DNA of 64,000 nt from JBEKUY01 sp049514555. Its GTDB lineage: Bacteria > Acidobacteriota > Terriglobia > Acidiferrales > UBA7541. Location: positions 186,001 through 250,000 of the forward strand of contig JBEKUY010000002.1 in assembly GCA_049514555.1 (NCBI GenBank), read 5' to 3'. The position numbers and the translations under genes are program-made. Positions 40,602 through 49,608 of the stretch are shown here, piece by piece. The notes beneath the pieces were generated by a model. The model was given only the letters and a program-made list of their open reading frames with translations, searched no databases and was not told the DNA's origin. Positions within the stretch are counted from its first letter, which is position 1; every line of letters starts with the position of its first letter.

Positions 40602-42035
40602 TCACAGCTCCTTCGATATTCGGCACACCTCATCGAGCACGCGGCGGGTGGTTTCGGGGCGGTTTGTCTCGGCATAAATGCGCAGCAGATGCTCGGTCCC
40701 CGAGGGGCGCACCAACACCCAGCCCGCGTCTTTCAGATACAGCTTGATGCCGTCCAGGTCCTCGCGCCGCTCGATTGTCCAGTTATTGATTCGCGCGAGC
40801 TTTCCATTTGAGAAGTGCTTGACGGCCTTTTCTTTCTGTCCCGGCTTCAGCTCGAGATCCACGCGGCCATAGTCGTGCTCGCCGAATTCGGCGTGCAGCG
40901 TGCGCAAGAGCTCGCCGAGCGACTCGCGATGCCAGGCCATCACCTCCGCGAGGAGCAGCGCCGACACCGTGGCGTCGCGTTCGGGCAGATACAGGCTCGT
41001 GCCGATCCCGCCGCTCTCTTCGCCGCCGATGAGGATGTTTTGCTCGAGCATCAGCTCGCAGATGTATTTGAAGCCGATGGGCACTTCGTGCAGCTTGCGC
41101 GAGAATTTGGCGGCGAGCTTGTCGATCAGCTTCGTGGACGAAAACGTCTTGGCGACGTCGCCCGCGAGGCCGCGCGTACCCGCCAAATGCCAGAAGAGCA
41201 GCGCAAAGATCTGGTGCGGGTTGATGAAGGTGCCGTCGCGATCCATCGCGCCGATGCGGTCGCCATCGCCATCGGTGCAGAAGCCGGCATCGTAGCCGCG
41301 GCCTTGTGCGGAAGCGCCCACGGCGAGCATGGCCTGACGCAGCGCCTCGATGTGCGGCTCGATGGGCTCGGGATTGACGCCACCGAAGAGTGGATCGCGC
41401 GTGCTGCGAATCTCATCGCAGGCGACGCCGTTGCGCGCAAACAACGTTGGGAGGAGGCCGGCGGCCGAGCCGTGCATGGCGTCGAAGATGAAGCGGAACT
41501 TCGCGGCGCGCAGGCGATCCCAGTCCACGAGCTTTTCGATCGTGTCGAGGTACGGCGCGACCGGATCGATCTTATGCAGCAAGTCAGGGCGCGGCGGCAG
41601 CGCCGGCAGGCCTTCGCGCTCGACGCGGGGCAACTCCTTTTCGATTTCCGCCACGATGCCCGGGAGCGCGGAGCTGCCGTAAGACGCTTTGTACTTCATG
41701 CCGTTCCAGCGGTAGGGGTTGTGGCTCGCGGTGATGACGATTCCGCCCGCCGCGCCGCGCTGCCGCACGAGCAGCGAAACCGCCGGCGTGGGGCAAGCTT
41801 TCTCGGTGAGCCACACCGGCGTGCCCGTCATGGCCACGACTTCCGCTGCCAGCTCGGCGGCGCGCTCCGAGGCAAAGCGGTTGTCGTAACCGACGATGAC
41901 GCCCTTGCGCGGGTCTTCGCAGCGCACCACGTAGCGCGCAATCGCGTAAGCCACCTTCCTCACGTTTTCAAACGTGAAGTCGTCGGCGATGACTGCGCGC
42001 CATCCGTCAGTCCCGAATTTCAGTTTTTGTGTCAT
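40602..42035 (-). CDS. Phosphoglucomutase/phosphomannomutase
   Basis: A 477-residue alpha-D-phosphohexomutase. Signatures: LKFGTDGWRAVIADDFTFENV, the phosphoserine loop VITASHNPYRWNGMKY, the metal loop TDGDGDRIGAMD, the sugar-binding GGEESGGIGTSL and the phosphate-binding RPSGTEHLLRIYAE. It interconverts hexose-6- and hexose-1-phosphate. Located just downstream of manC and manA on the same strand, it most likely supplies mannose-1-phosphate, although a glucose role is equally compatible with the motifs. Confidence 0.92.
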   Translation of the reverse strand: MTQKLKFGTDGWRAVIADDFTFENVRKVAYAIARYVVRCEDPRKGVIVGYDNRFASERAAELAAEVVAMTGTPVWLTEKACPTPAVSLLVRQRGAAGGIVITASHNPYRWNGMKYKASYGSSALPGIVAEIEKELPRVEREGLPALPPRPDLLHKIDPVAPYLDTIEKLVDWDRLRAAKFRFIFDAMHGSAAGLLPTLFARNGVACDEIRSTRDPLFGGVNPEPIEPHIEALRQAMLAVGASAQGRGYDAGFCTDGDGDRIGAMDRDGTFINPHQIFALLFWHLAGTRGLAGDVAKTFSSTKLIDKLAAKFSRKLHEVPIGFKYICELMLEQNILIGGEESGGIGTSLYLPERDATVSALLLAEVMAWHRESLGELLRTLHAEFGEHDYGRVDLELKPGQKEKAVKHFSNGKLARINNWTIERREDLDGIKLYLKDAGWVLVRPSGTEHLLRIYAETNRPETTRRVLDEVCRISKEL

Positions 42036-42075
42036 GTCCAGGCAGTATAAGCGAACACCGATCCCCGGTTACCCT

Positions 42076-43197
42076 TCAAAGCAAACTGAGCCGTTTCTTT
42101 TCTTCGAGCCATTTCACTACCTTGGCGACGTCTTGGGCGCGGTCGCGGGGGCAGACGAGCAGCGCGTCTTTCGTTTCGACCACGACCAGATCCTTCACGC
42201 CGATGGCGGCGACGAATTTCTCCGGGCTCCAGAGGAAATTGCCTTCGGCATCGAAGGCGGCAAACGCCCCGGCTGAAACATTCTCTCCCGGGCGCTTGGC
42301 CAGGAGCTCGTACACGGCAGCCCACGAGCCGATGTCGCTCCAGCCGACTTCCGCCGGGATCACGAACACACGCGGCGTTTCGGTCTGGCGCGTGGCCGGC
42401 TCGAGAATCGCGTAATCCACCGAAATGCTTTTGAGCTGCGGATAGATGCGCGCGAGCGCCCGCTCGTAACCGGGCGTACCGATATTGTCTGCGAGCTCTT
42501 CCAGGCCCGCGTGCGTTCCGGGCAGGAACCGCCGCAAATTCCCGAGATAGGTCGAGGCCCGCCAGAAGAACATTCCTGCGTTCCAATCGAAACGGCCCGA
42601 CTTCACGTACCGCTCGGCGAGCGCCAACGCGGGTTTTTCCGTGAACCTTCGCACCGCGTAGACCGGGAATCCTTGCGAACGCAGCGCGGCACGGCGGCCC
42701 GCTTTTTCGCGCTCGATATAGCCGAAGCCGGTCTCCGGACGCGCCGGCGGAATTCCCAGCACCACCATGCGCCCAGCGGCGCTCGCCACTTCGAGGGCGG
42801 CGCGCACGATCCTGCGGTAGCGCTCCTCTTGAGCGATGTAGTGGTCTGCCGGGAGCACCGCCAACAACGTATCCTCGCCCGCCTCGCGCTGCACGTGGAT
42901 CGCAGCGAGCCCGATGGCGGCGGCGGTGTTGCGCCCCGCCGGCTCGACCAGGACGCGCCTCCGGGCTTCGCTCGGCAACTGCTTGCGCACAGCGGCGGCC
43001 TGCTCGATGTTGGTCACCGTCCAGATCCGCGACGCAGGAAACACAGGAAGAAGCCGCTCGATGGTTTGCTCGAGCATGGTGTGTTTGCCGACGATATTCA
43101 GCAGTTGCTTGGGCACACGCGCGCGGCTCAACGGCCAAAAGCGCGTTCCGCGCCCGCCGGCGAGAATCACTGCGTGCGCACTGTGGTGTGGCATCAT
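42076..43197 (-). CDS. manC: Mannose-1-phosphate guanylyltransferase
   Basis: A 373-residue nucleotidyltransferase with the GDP-mannose pyrophosphorylase start VILAGGRGTRFWPLSRARVPKQLL, the VLVEPAGRNTAAAIGLAA segment, LPADHYIAQEERYR, and FTEKPALALAERYVKSGRFDWNAGMF. It makes GDP-mannose. It lacks the C-terminal isomerase domain of bifunctional ManC, consistent with the separate manA directly upstream. It sits 28 bases after manA. Confidence 0.94.
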   Translation of the reverse strand: MMPHHSAHAVILAGGRGTRFWPLSRARVPKQLLNIVGKHTMLEQTIERLLPVFPASRIWTVTNIEQAAAVRKQLPSEARRRVLVEPAGRNTAAAIGLAAIHVQREAGEDTLLAVLPADHYIAQEERYRRIVRAALEVASAAGRMVVLGIPPARPETGFGYIEREKAGRRAALRSQGFPVYAVRRFTEKPALALAERYVKSGRFDWNAGMFFWRASTYLGNLRRFLPGTHAGLEELADNIGTPGYERALARIYPQLKSISVDYAILEPATRQTETPRVFVIPAEVGWSDIGSWAAVYELLAKRPGENVSAGAFAAFDAEGNFLWSPEKFVAAIGVKDLVVVETKDALLVCPRDRAQDVAKVVKWLEEKKRLSLL

Positions 43198-43225
43198 GGC
43201 GGTACTTTAATCGCTGAGGCCGAGG

Positions 43226-44269
43226 CTAATCAAATACCACTCGCGAGATGGCGGCCTTATCGAGGCCACGCCGCCTGAGCTCGCCGCGCAGGGCAGCCAA
43301 ATCGGGAACATACGCGCGCAGCAGTCCGGTCTCCCGGTCGGGCACGAGCCGATACGCCCCCAGCGTGGCAGGCAGAAGCCACGCATGCGCCCGCTCATAC
43401 TTGTTCGCTCCGCCGTTCCATTCCAAGCGGCCGGCGCCGTCCAGGACGATCAGCAGCTCAAACTGTGCCGCGCCGGTTCGCGCGCCGACGGCCGCGTCAA
43501 ACTCCCATTTCTCCGCGGCAAAATACCGGCAGGCGGCGAGGTACGTGTTCTGCAGCGCTCCCTCGCGGACTTCCACCGGGGTTGTTCTCCCTCCTGTGGT
43601 TTTTCCGAAATTCATCACGGCCAGAGCCTTTTCGACATGCAACTCGCGCGGCTTGCCGCTCGCATCCACGCGCCCGTAGTCGTACAAACGATAGGTCACG
43701 TCGCAATACTGCTGAATCTCACACAGCGTCATCCCCGGGCCGATTCCGTGCGGCGCCCTGGCCGGAACGAAAAACGCCTCGCCGGGGTGGACGCCCCATC
43801 GCTCGAGAAGTTCCTCCAGGGTTCCTCCGGCGATCGCCGCGCGAAGCGCTTCCGGGTTTGTGCCGGGCTTCAGCCCGAGGAGCAATTCGGCTCCTTCTTT
43901 CGCCGCCATGGCATACCACATTTCCGTCTTGCCCCGGCCGCCTGGATCGTGCGCGGCGGCATAGGCGTCGTCCGGATGCACCTGGATGGAGAGCTTGTCG
44001 TTGGGAAAAAGGAATTTTACGAGCAGGGGAAACTCAGGCTCTTGCGCGAGCCGCGTGCCGCGCCATTCCGCCGGCATTTCGCGCCAGGCCGCGCCGAGGG
44101 ATTTTCCCGCAAAGGGCCCGGTCGCCACCGGGCACCCATGTCCGGTGAGCCAGGCTTCGCCGATGGGCTCGCTCAAATTGCTCTGATGAGGAAACAGGGG
44201 CGCGAGCGACCGCGCCCCCCAGATTCGTGGCGTGAAAACGGGTTCGAGGAGAGTGGGCTCCGGCCTCAC
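43226..44269 (-). CDS. manA: Mannose-6-phosphate isomerase, class I
   Basis: A 347-residue cupin enzyme converting fructose-6-phosphate to mannose-6-phosphate. Zinc-site segments: KFLFPNDKLSIQVHPDDAYA, KTEMWYAM and FFVPARAPHGIGPGMTLCEIQQYCDVTYRLYDYGR. The open frame runs upstream to 44854, but those residues are a shadow of the aminotransferase gene. The GTG at 44269 overlaps the aminotransferase TGA (GTGA) and gives the normal N-terminus LLEPVFTPRIWGARSL. Together with manC and the phosphomutase it completes GDP-mannose synthesis. Confidence 0.92.
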   Translation of the reverse strand: MRPEPTLLEPVFTPRIWGARSLAPLFPHQSNLSEPIGEAWLTGHGCPVATGPFAGKSLGAAWREMPAEWRGTRLAQEPEFPLLVKFLFPNDKLSIQVHPDDAYAAAHDPGGRGKTEMWYAMAAKEGAELLLGLKPGTNPEALRAAIAGGTLEELLERWGVHPGEAFFVPARAPHGIGPGMTLCEIQQYCDVTYRLYDYGRVDASGKPRELHVEKALAVMNFGKTTGGRTTPVEVREGALQNTYLAACRYFAAEKWEFDAAVGARTGAAQFELLIVLDGAGRLEWNGGANKYERAHAWLLPATLGAYRLVPDRETGLLRAYVPDLAALRGELRRRGLDKAAISRVVFD

Positions 44270-45462
44270 GATGCCGCTTTGGCCCGCGTCAGGAGGCCTT
44301 CGATCCGGCGCAGCCCTTCTTCGATCCGCTCGATCGATGTGGCATAGGAAATGCGCAGGAAACCCGGCGCGCCGAAGGCTTCTCCAGGCACGAGCGCGAC
44401 GTGGGCCTTTTCCAGCAGCAGCTTGGCGAGGTCGGTGTCGCTTTTCGCCAGCGCGCTCGATCCGCTTCCCAGATGCGCGGACACATTGGGGAAGGCGTAG
44501 AAGGCGCCGCCCGGCTCGACGCAAGTGACTCCCGGGATCGCGCGCAATCCTTCGACGATGCGCTTGCGGCGGCGCGCGTACTCGGCCAGCATCACCGGCA
44601 CGGAGTCCATCGGCCCGCGCATGGCTTCGAGCGCGGCGTACTGCGCGATGGAAGTGGGGTTGGACGTGGACTGGCTCTGCAGCTTGATCACGGCCTCGAT
44701 CAAGGGCGCCGACGCGAGCGTATAGCCCACGCGCCAGCCGGTCATGGCAAAGGTTTTTGAGAGCGAGCCGATCACGATGAGACCATCTTTCGATCCGGCC
44801 ACGCTCGAGATCGAGAAAGGCTTCTTCGGCGGATACACGAAGTGCGAGTAGCACTCATCGGCCATCAGCCAGACGTTGCGCTTCCGGCAGACCGCGAGGA
44901 TGCGTTCGTACTCGTCCGGAGGAACCACGCCGCCGGTCGGGTTACACGGCGAATTCAGGATGAGCATCTTCGTGCGCGGGGTGACGGCTTTTTCAATCGC
45001 CGCGGCGCGCACGCAGAAGCCGTCCTCGGCGGCGGTCTCGACGAATACCGGCGTGCCGCCGGCGTACTTCACGATATCGGGAAAGCTCACCCAGTACGGC
45101 GCCGGGATGATCACTTCGTCGCCCGATTGAACCAGCACGCCGATAGTGTTGAAGATGGAGTGCTTCCCTCCGACGTTGACGGCGCATTCTTTCGGCTCGT
45201 AGTTCGAGCCGAGCTCGCGCTTGTGCCAGGCGCAGATGGCTTCGCGCAAAGGCATAATGCCGCCCGTCGCGGTGTACTTGGTGCGGTTCTCTTCGAGGGC
45301 CTTGATGGCGGCGCGCTTGATGTGCTCCGGGGTCGGGAAGTCGGGCTCGCCGGGCCCGAAGTCCACCAGGTCCACGCCTTGGGCCTTGAGTCGTTCCGCG
45401 GCGGAAATCACTGCCGCGGTCGGCGAGATTTGGATGCGGTTGATGCGTTCTGTCAGTTGCAC
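44266..45462 (-). CDS. Aspartate aminotransferase family (class I)
   Basis: A 398-residue PLP enzyme of fold type I. N-terminal INRIQISPTAAVISAAERLKAQGVDLVDFGPGEPDFPTP, then NSPCNPTGGVVPPDE, the SLSKTFAMTGWRVGY segment containing the PLP Lys, and the carboxylate-binding Arg in FLRISYATS. This is the Ib subgroup common in thermophiles and acidobacteria. GTG start preceded by GAGGGGAA. Overlaps the manA start by four bases; why it is coupled to mannose metabolism is not obvious. Confidence 0.93.
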   Translation of the reverse strand: MQLTERINRIQISPTAAVISAAERLKAQGVDLVDFGPGEPDFPTPEHIKRAAIKALEENRTKYTATGGIMPLREAICAWHKRELGSNYEPKECAVNVGGKHSIFNTIGVLVQSGDEVIIPAPYWVSFPDIVKYAGGTPVFVETAAEDGFCVRAAAIEKAVTPRTKMLILNSPCNPTGGVVPPDEYERILAVCRKRNVWLMADECYSHFVYPPKKPFSISSVAGSKDGLIVIGSLSKTFAMTGWRVGYTLASAPLIEAVIKLQSQSTSNPTSIAQYAALEAMRGPMDSVPVMLAEYARRRKRIVEGLRAIPGVTCVEPGGAFYAFPNVSAHLGSGSSALAKSDTDLAKLLLEKAHVALVPGEAFGAPGFLRISYATSIERIEEGLRRIEGLLTRAKAAS

Positions 45463-45561
45463 GGCGTTCCCCTCATTCCGGCGGGCGTTCTCCCGCCTTG
45501 ATGGTCCCCAAACGCGTCGCAGATTGACCCGGCGTCATGCGCCGCTCGCGGCGGTGCCTCT

Positions 45562-46044
45562 TCAGCTCACCTTGGCGCGGAGTCTCCGCTCCACTACCGG
45601 CGGAACCAGCCCGGTCAGCGGCCCCCCGAACTGCGCTATCTCACGCACCACGTGGGCGCTCAGGTAGATATAGGACTCCGCCGGCATCATGAACACGATC
45701 TCCAGGCTGGGCTCGAGCTTCCGGTTCATCAGCGCCATCTGCAATTCGTACTCGTAGTCGGAAATCGCGCGGATGCCGCGCAGGATCACTTGCGCGCCGC
45801 GCCGCCGCGCATAGTCCACCAGGAGCCCCTCGAACACGTCCACCTCAACCGTGGGGAAGCTCCGCGTCACCTCTCGCAGCATTTCCACGCGCTCGTCCAC
45901 CGTGAACAGGGGCTGCTTATCCGCATTCCGCAGCACCGCCACGATGAGCCGGCCGAAAATTTTCGCGCCGCGCTCGATCAGGTCGAGGTGCCCGTTTGTC
46001 ACCGGGTCGAAGGATCCGGGATAGATCGCCAAGCTTGTATTCAT
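45562..46044 (-). CDS. coaD: Phosphopantetheine adenylyltransferase
   Basis: A 160-residue nucleotidyltransferase, penultimate step of coenzyme A synthesis. AIYPGSFDPVTNGHLDLIERGAKIF with the HxGH-like motif (T-N-G-H), VDYARRRGAQVILRGIRAISDYEYELQMALMNRKL, and YIYLSAHVVREIAQFGG. The frame can begin at a GTG at 46065; the ATG at 46044 gives the typical 160 residues. It precedes the aminotransferase by 99 bases. Confidence 0.95.
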   Translation of the reverse strand: MNTSLAIYPGSFDPVTNGHLDLIERGAKIFGRLIVAVLRNADKQPLFTVDERVEMLREVTRSFPTVEVDVFEGLLVDYARRRGAQVILRGIRAISDYEYELQMALMNRKLEPSLEIVFMMPAESYIYLSAHVVREIAQFGGPLTGLVPPVVERRLRAKVS

Positions 46045-46230
46045 TGCGCAGCCCGAGGCTTCCACCGCATTCTAACTCAGCCAGCCCCTGAGCCAATCCG
46101 AAACTTATTGAAGCAGCAAGAAATCTGACTCGACAGGCCAATCCAATTTGGCCGCTCCCTGCGCTCGCGCGGGATCGTACGCCGAGGTGATAGAGTATCC
46201 GGGATTGCCGGCCAGGAGGTTTCCGCTCAC

Positions 46231-48315
46231 GTGTTCGTGCCCCGGATTCCGCTCCCGCTCTTCGCCTGGATGACTTTGTGCCTGCTGTGCGCGTGCCAAG
46301 CAAACGCACAGGGCCAGCCCTCGCTCAGCCTGATGCCTCTCCCTTCGAGCTACGAGTTCGGCACCGGGCATCTCACGATCGACCCGTCGTTCACGGTGGC
46401 GCTTTCCGGTTACCGGGAAGCCCGGCTGGACCGCGCCGTGGACAGATTCCTGCGCAACCTCGCCCGGCAAACGGGTCTTCCGCTCAACGTGAAATACGCA
46501 AGAACGGGGGACGCCTCGAAGGCCACTCTGGCCATCCATACAAGTCATGCCAGCAAGGCAATCCAGGAGCCCGGCGAAGACGAGTCCTACGTCCTCGAGG
46601 TGACCACTTCGGGCGCGCAGCTCGCCGCCGCGAATCCCCTGGGCATTCTGCACGGGCTCGAGACGTTCCTTCAGCTCGTGGCGATCACGCCCGGGGGCTT
46701 CGCCGCGCCCGCCATCACCATCCAAGACCGGCCGCGCTTCCCCTGGCGCGGGCTGATGATCGACGCGGCCCGACATTTCATTCCCATCGACGTCCTCAAG
46801 CGCAATCTCGACGGCATGTCCGCGGTCAAGATGAACGTGTTCCACTGGCATTTGTCCGACAACCAGGGCTTTCGCGTCGAGAGCAAGAGATTCCCGCGCC
46901 TGCAGGGATTCGGCTCCGACGGACTTTACTACACACGGGACGAAATTCGCGATCTGATTGCCTACGCGCGCGATCGCGGCATCCGCGTCGTGCCCGAGTT
47001 CGACATGCCCGGACATTCCACCGCCTGGTTTGCCGGCTACCCCGAACTCGCGAGCGGCCCCGGCCCGTATGAGATCGAGCGCCGCTGGGGCGTCTTCGAT
47101 CCCGCGATGGACCCGACGCGCGAGAGCACCTATCAATTTTTGGACGCGTTCATCGCCGAGATGGCCCAGCTCTTTCCCGACCGTTATTTCCACATCGGTG
47201 GAGACGCGGTCAACGGCAAGCAGTGGGACGCCAATCCGAGGATGCGAGAGTTCATCCGCTTGCACGATCTCAAAGACGACCAGGGATTACAGGCCTACTT
47301 CAACAAGCGAATCCAGCGCATCGTCACGCGCCGGGGCAAGATCATGATTGGTTGGGACGAGATCCTCCATCCTGATGTGCCGAAGAACGTATTGGTGCAG
47401 TCCTGGCGAGGCCAGCAGTCGCTCGCCACCGCGGCCCAGGCGGGCCATCGCGGCATCCTTTCTTCCGGCTACTACCTCGATCTCATCTGGCCGGCTGAAC
47501 GGCACTACGCCGTGGATCCCATGACGGGCGCCGCCGCGAATCTTGGTCCCCAAGAGCAAGCGCGCATCTTGGGAGGAGAAGCCTGTATGTGGGCCGAACA
47601 CGTTTCGCCGGAAACTATGGATTCGCGCATCTGGCCGCGGAATGCCGCCATCGCCGAGCGCCTATGGTCGCCCGCGGAAGTTCGCGACCCCGCTTCGATG
47701 TACGCGCGCCTCGAAGAGATCAGCCGCCGTCTCGATTGGCTCGGCCTGACCCACAACTCAAACTACGTGCCCATGCTCGAGCGCCTCACCGGATCGGGCA
47801 ATATCGCGCCGCTCCGCACACTCGCCGACGTGGTCGAACCCGTGCAGGGATATCAGCGCAGCGCCCTCGCTACGACCGAACCGACCAGCGCAACGCCGCT
47901 CAACCGCTTGATCGACGCCGCGCGGCCTGAGAGTATGGCGGCACGCCGCTTCGCCGAGCAGGTGGACCAATTCCTCGCGGGCCAGCACCGGGAAGAAGAC
48001 AGCGCGGCGCGCTTGCGCGCACAGCTCGCTCTCTGGCGCGATAATGACTCCAAGCTACAGCCACTGATCGGGCGCTCTTTCCTGCTGGAAGAAGTTGCAC
48101 CGCTTTCGCAGAATCTCTCCACACTGGGCGCTGCGGGGTTGGCTGCACTGGATTTCATCGCGCGTGGAGAGAAGCCCTCGGAAGAATGGAAAGCACAGCA
48201 AGCTGCCGTTATCGAGGAAGCGAGAAAACCGAAGGCCCAGTTGCTTTTGACGGTCGCGCCGGCCGTGACGAAGCTTGTCGAGGCCGCGTCGTTCCAAAAG
48301 CCGTCTCCAGAATAG
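46231..48315 (+). CDS. GH20 beta-N-acetylhexosaminidase-like protein, catalytic Glu replaced
   Basis: A 694-residue secreted protein. Signal peptide to about residue 27 (LLCACQANAQG). GH20 N-terminal alpha/beta domain 30-165, then the barrel: PRFPWRGLMIDAARHFIPIDVLKRNLDGMSAVKMNVFHWHLSDNQGFR, VPEFDMPGHSTAW, RYFHIGGDAVNGKQWDANP, MIGWDEILHPD, VQSWRGQQSL and CMWAEHVSPETMDSRIWPR. GH20 uses a neighbouring Asp-Glu pair in HxGGDE; here Asp325 is kept but the acid/base Glu is Ala326 (codon GCG). Activity is doubtful unless another residue takes over. The C-terminal 170 residues are helical and unassigned. The GTG start has AGGAGG about eleven bases upstream; an ATG at 46270 would shorten the signal peptide. 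Confidence 0.88.
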   Translation: MFVPRIPLPLFAWMTLCLLCACQANAQGQPSLSLMPLPSSYEFGTGHLTIDPSFTVALSGYREARLDRAVDRFLRNLARQTGLPLNVKYARTGDASKATLAIHTSHASKAIQEPGEDESYVLEVTTSGAQLAAANPLGILHGLETFLQLVAITPGGFAAPAITIQDRPRFPWRGLMIDAARHFIPIDVLKRNLDGMSAVKMNVFHWHLSDNQGFRVESKRFPRLQGFGSDGLYYTRDEIRDLIAYARDRGIRVVPEFDMPGHSTAWFAGYPELASGPGPYEIERRWGVFDPAMDPTRESTYQFLDAFIAEMAQLFPDRYFHIGGDAVNGKQWDANPRMREFIRLHDLKDDQGLQAYFNKRIQRIVTRRGKIMIGWDEILHPDVPKNVLVQSWRGQQSLATAAQAGHRGILSSGYYLDLIWPAERHYAVDPMTGAAANLGPQEQARILGGEACMWAEHVSPETMDSRIWPRNAAIAERLWSPAEVRDPASMYARLEEISRRLDWLGLTHNSNYVPMLERLTGSGNIAPLRTLADVVEPVQGYQRSALATTEPTSATPLNRLIDAARPESMAARRFAEQVDQFLAGQHREEDSAARLRAQLALWRDNDSKLQPLIGRSFLLEEVAPLSQNLSTLGAAGLAALDFIARGEKPSEEWKAQQAAVIEEARKPKAQLLLTVAPAVTKLVEAASFQKPSPE

Positions 48316-48361
48316 GCGGTGGGGCGACAAAAGTTCCTGGGTCTTGAGGGGGAGCATCCCG

Positions 48362-49366
<1,005 letters not shown>

Positions 49367-49395
49367 AGCAAAACGGACGCTCGTCCCGCGCAGGT

Positions 49396-49409
49396 TTCCT
49401 GATCAGGAA
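49396..49409. promoter_or_regulatory. Perfect 14-base palindrome upstream of the P-type ATPase
   Basis: TTCCTGATCAGGAA is a perfect palindrome, between the oxidoreductase stop (49366) and the ATPase start. It has the size of an operator for a dimeric regulator. A second inverted repeat, CGCGTTT/AAACGCG with a three-base loop, lies at 49476-49492. Neither is followed by a T tract. Confidence 0.35.
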
Positions 49410-49608
49410 TGCAAAGCTTCACTGCCGCATGCGGTTTCCTCGGACCCAATTTTGCCATTGAGTTGCTTCTGAAGGCGCGTTTCCAAAACGCGAGGAATGA
49501 ATCCGGCAGAGAATTGACGCAGTGATATCATCGCTGCGGGAAAGCGCGATCGAAGCAGTCTGCCCCGGACTGATGCGCATTCCCAGAATCGTTCGAATGG
49601 AGGTGCGG

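Noticed and set aside
44270..44854. Long N-terminal extension of the mannose-6-phosphate isomerase frame
   Set aside because: It is Arg-rich, lies entirely within the aminotransferase gene in another frame, and the GTG at 44269 gives the normal family start.
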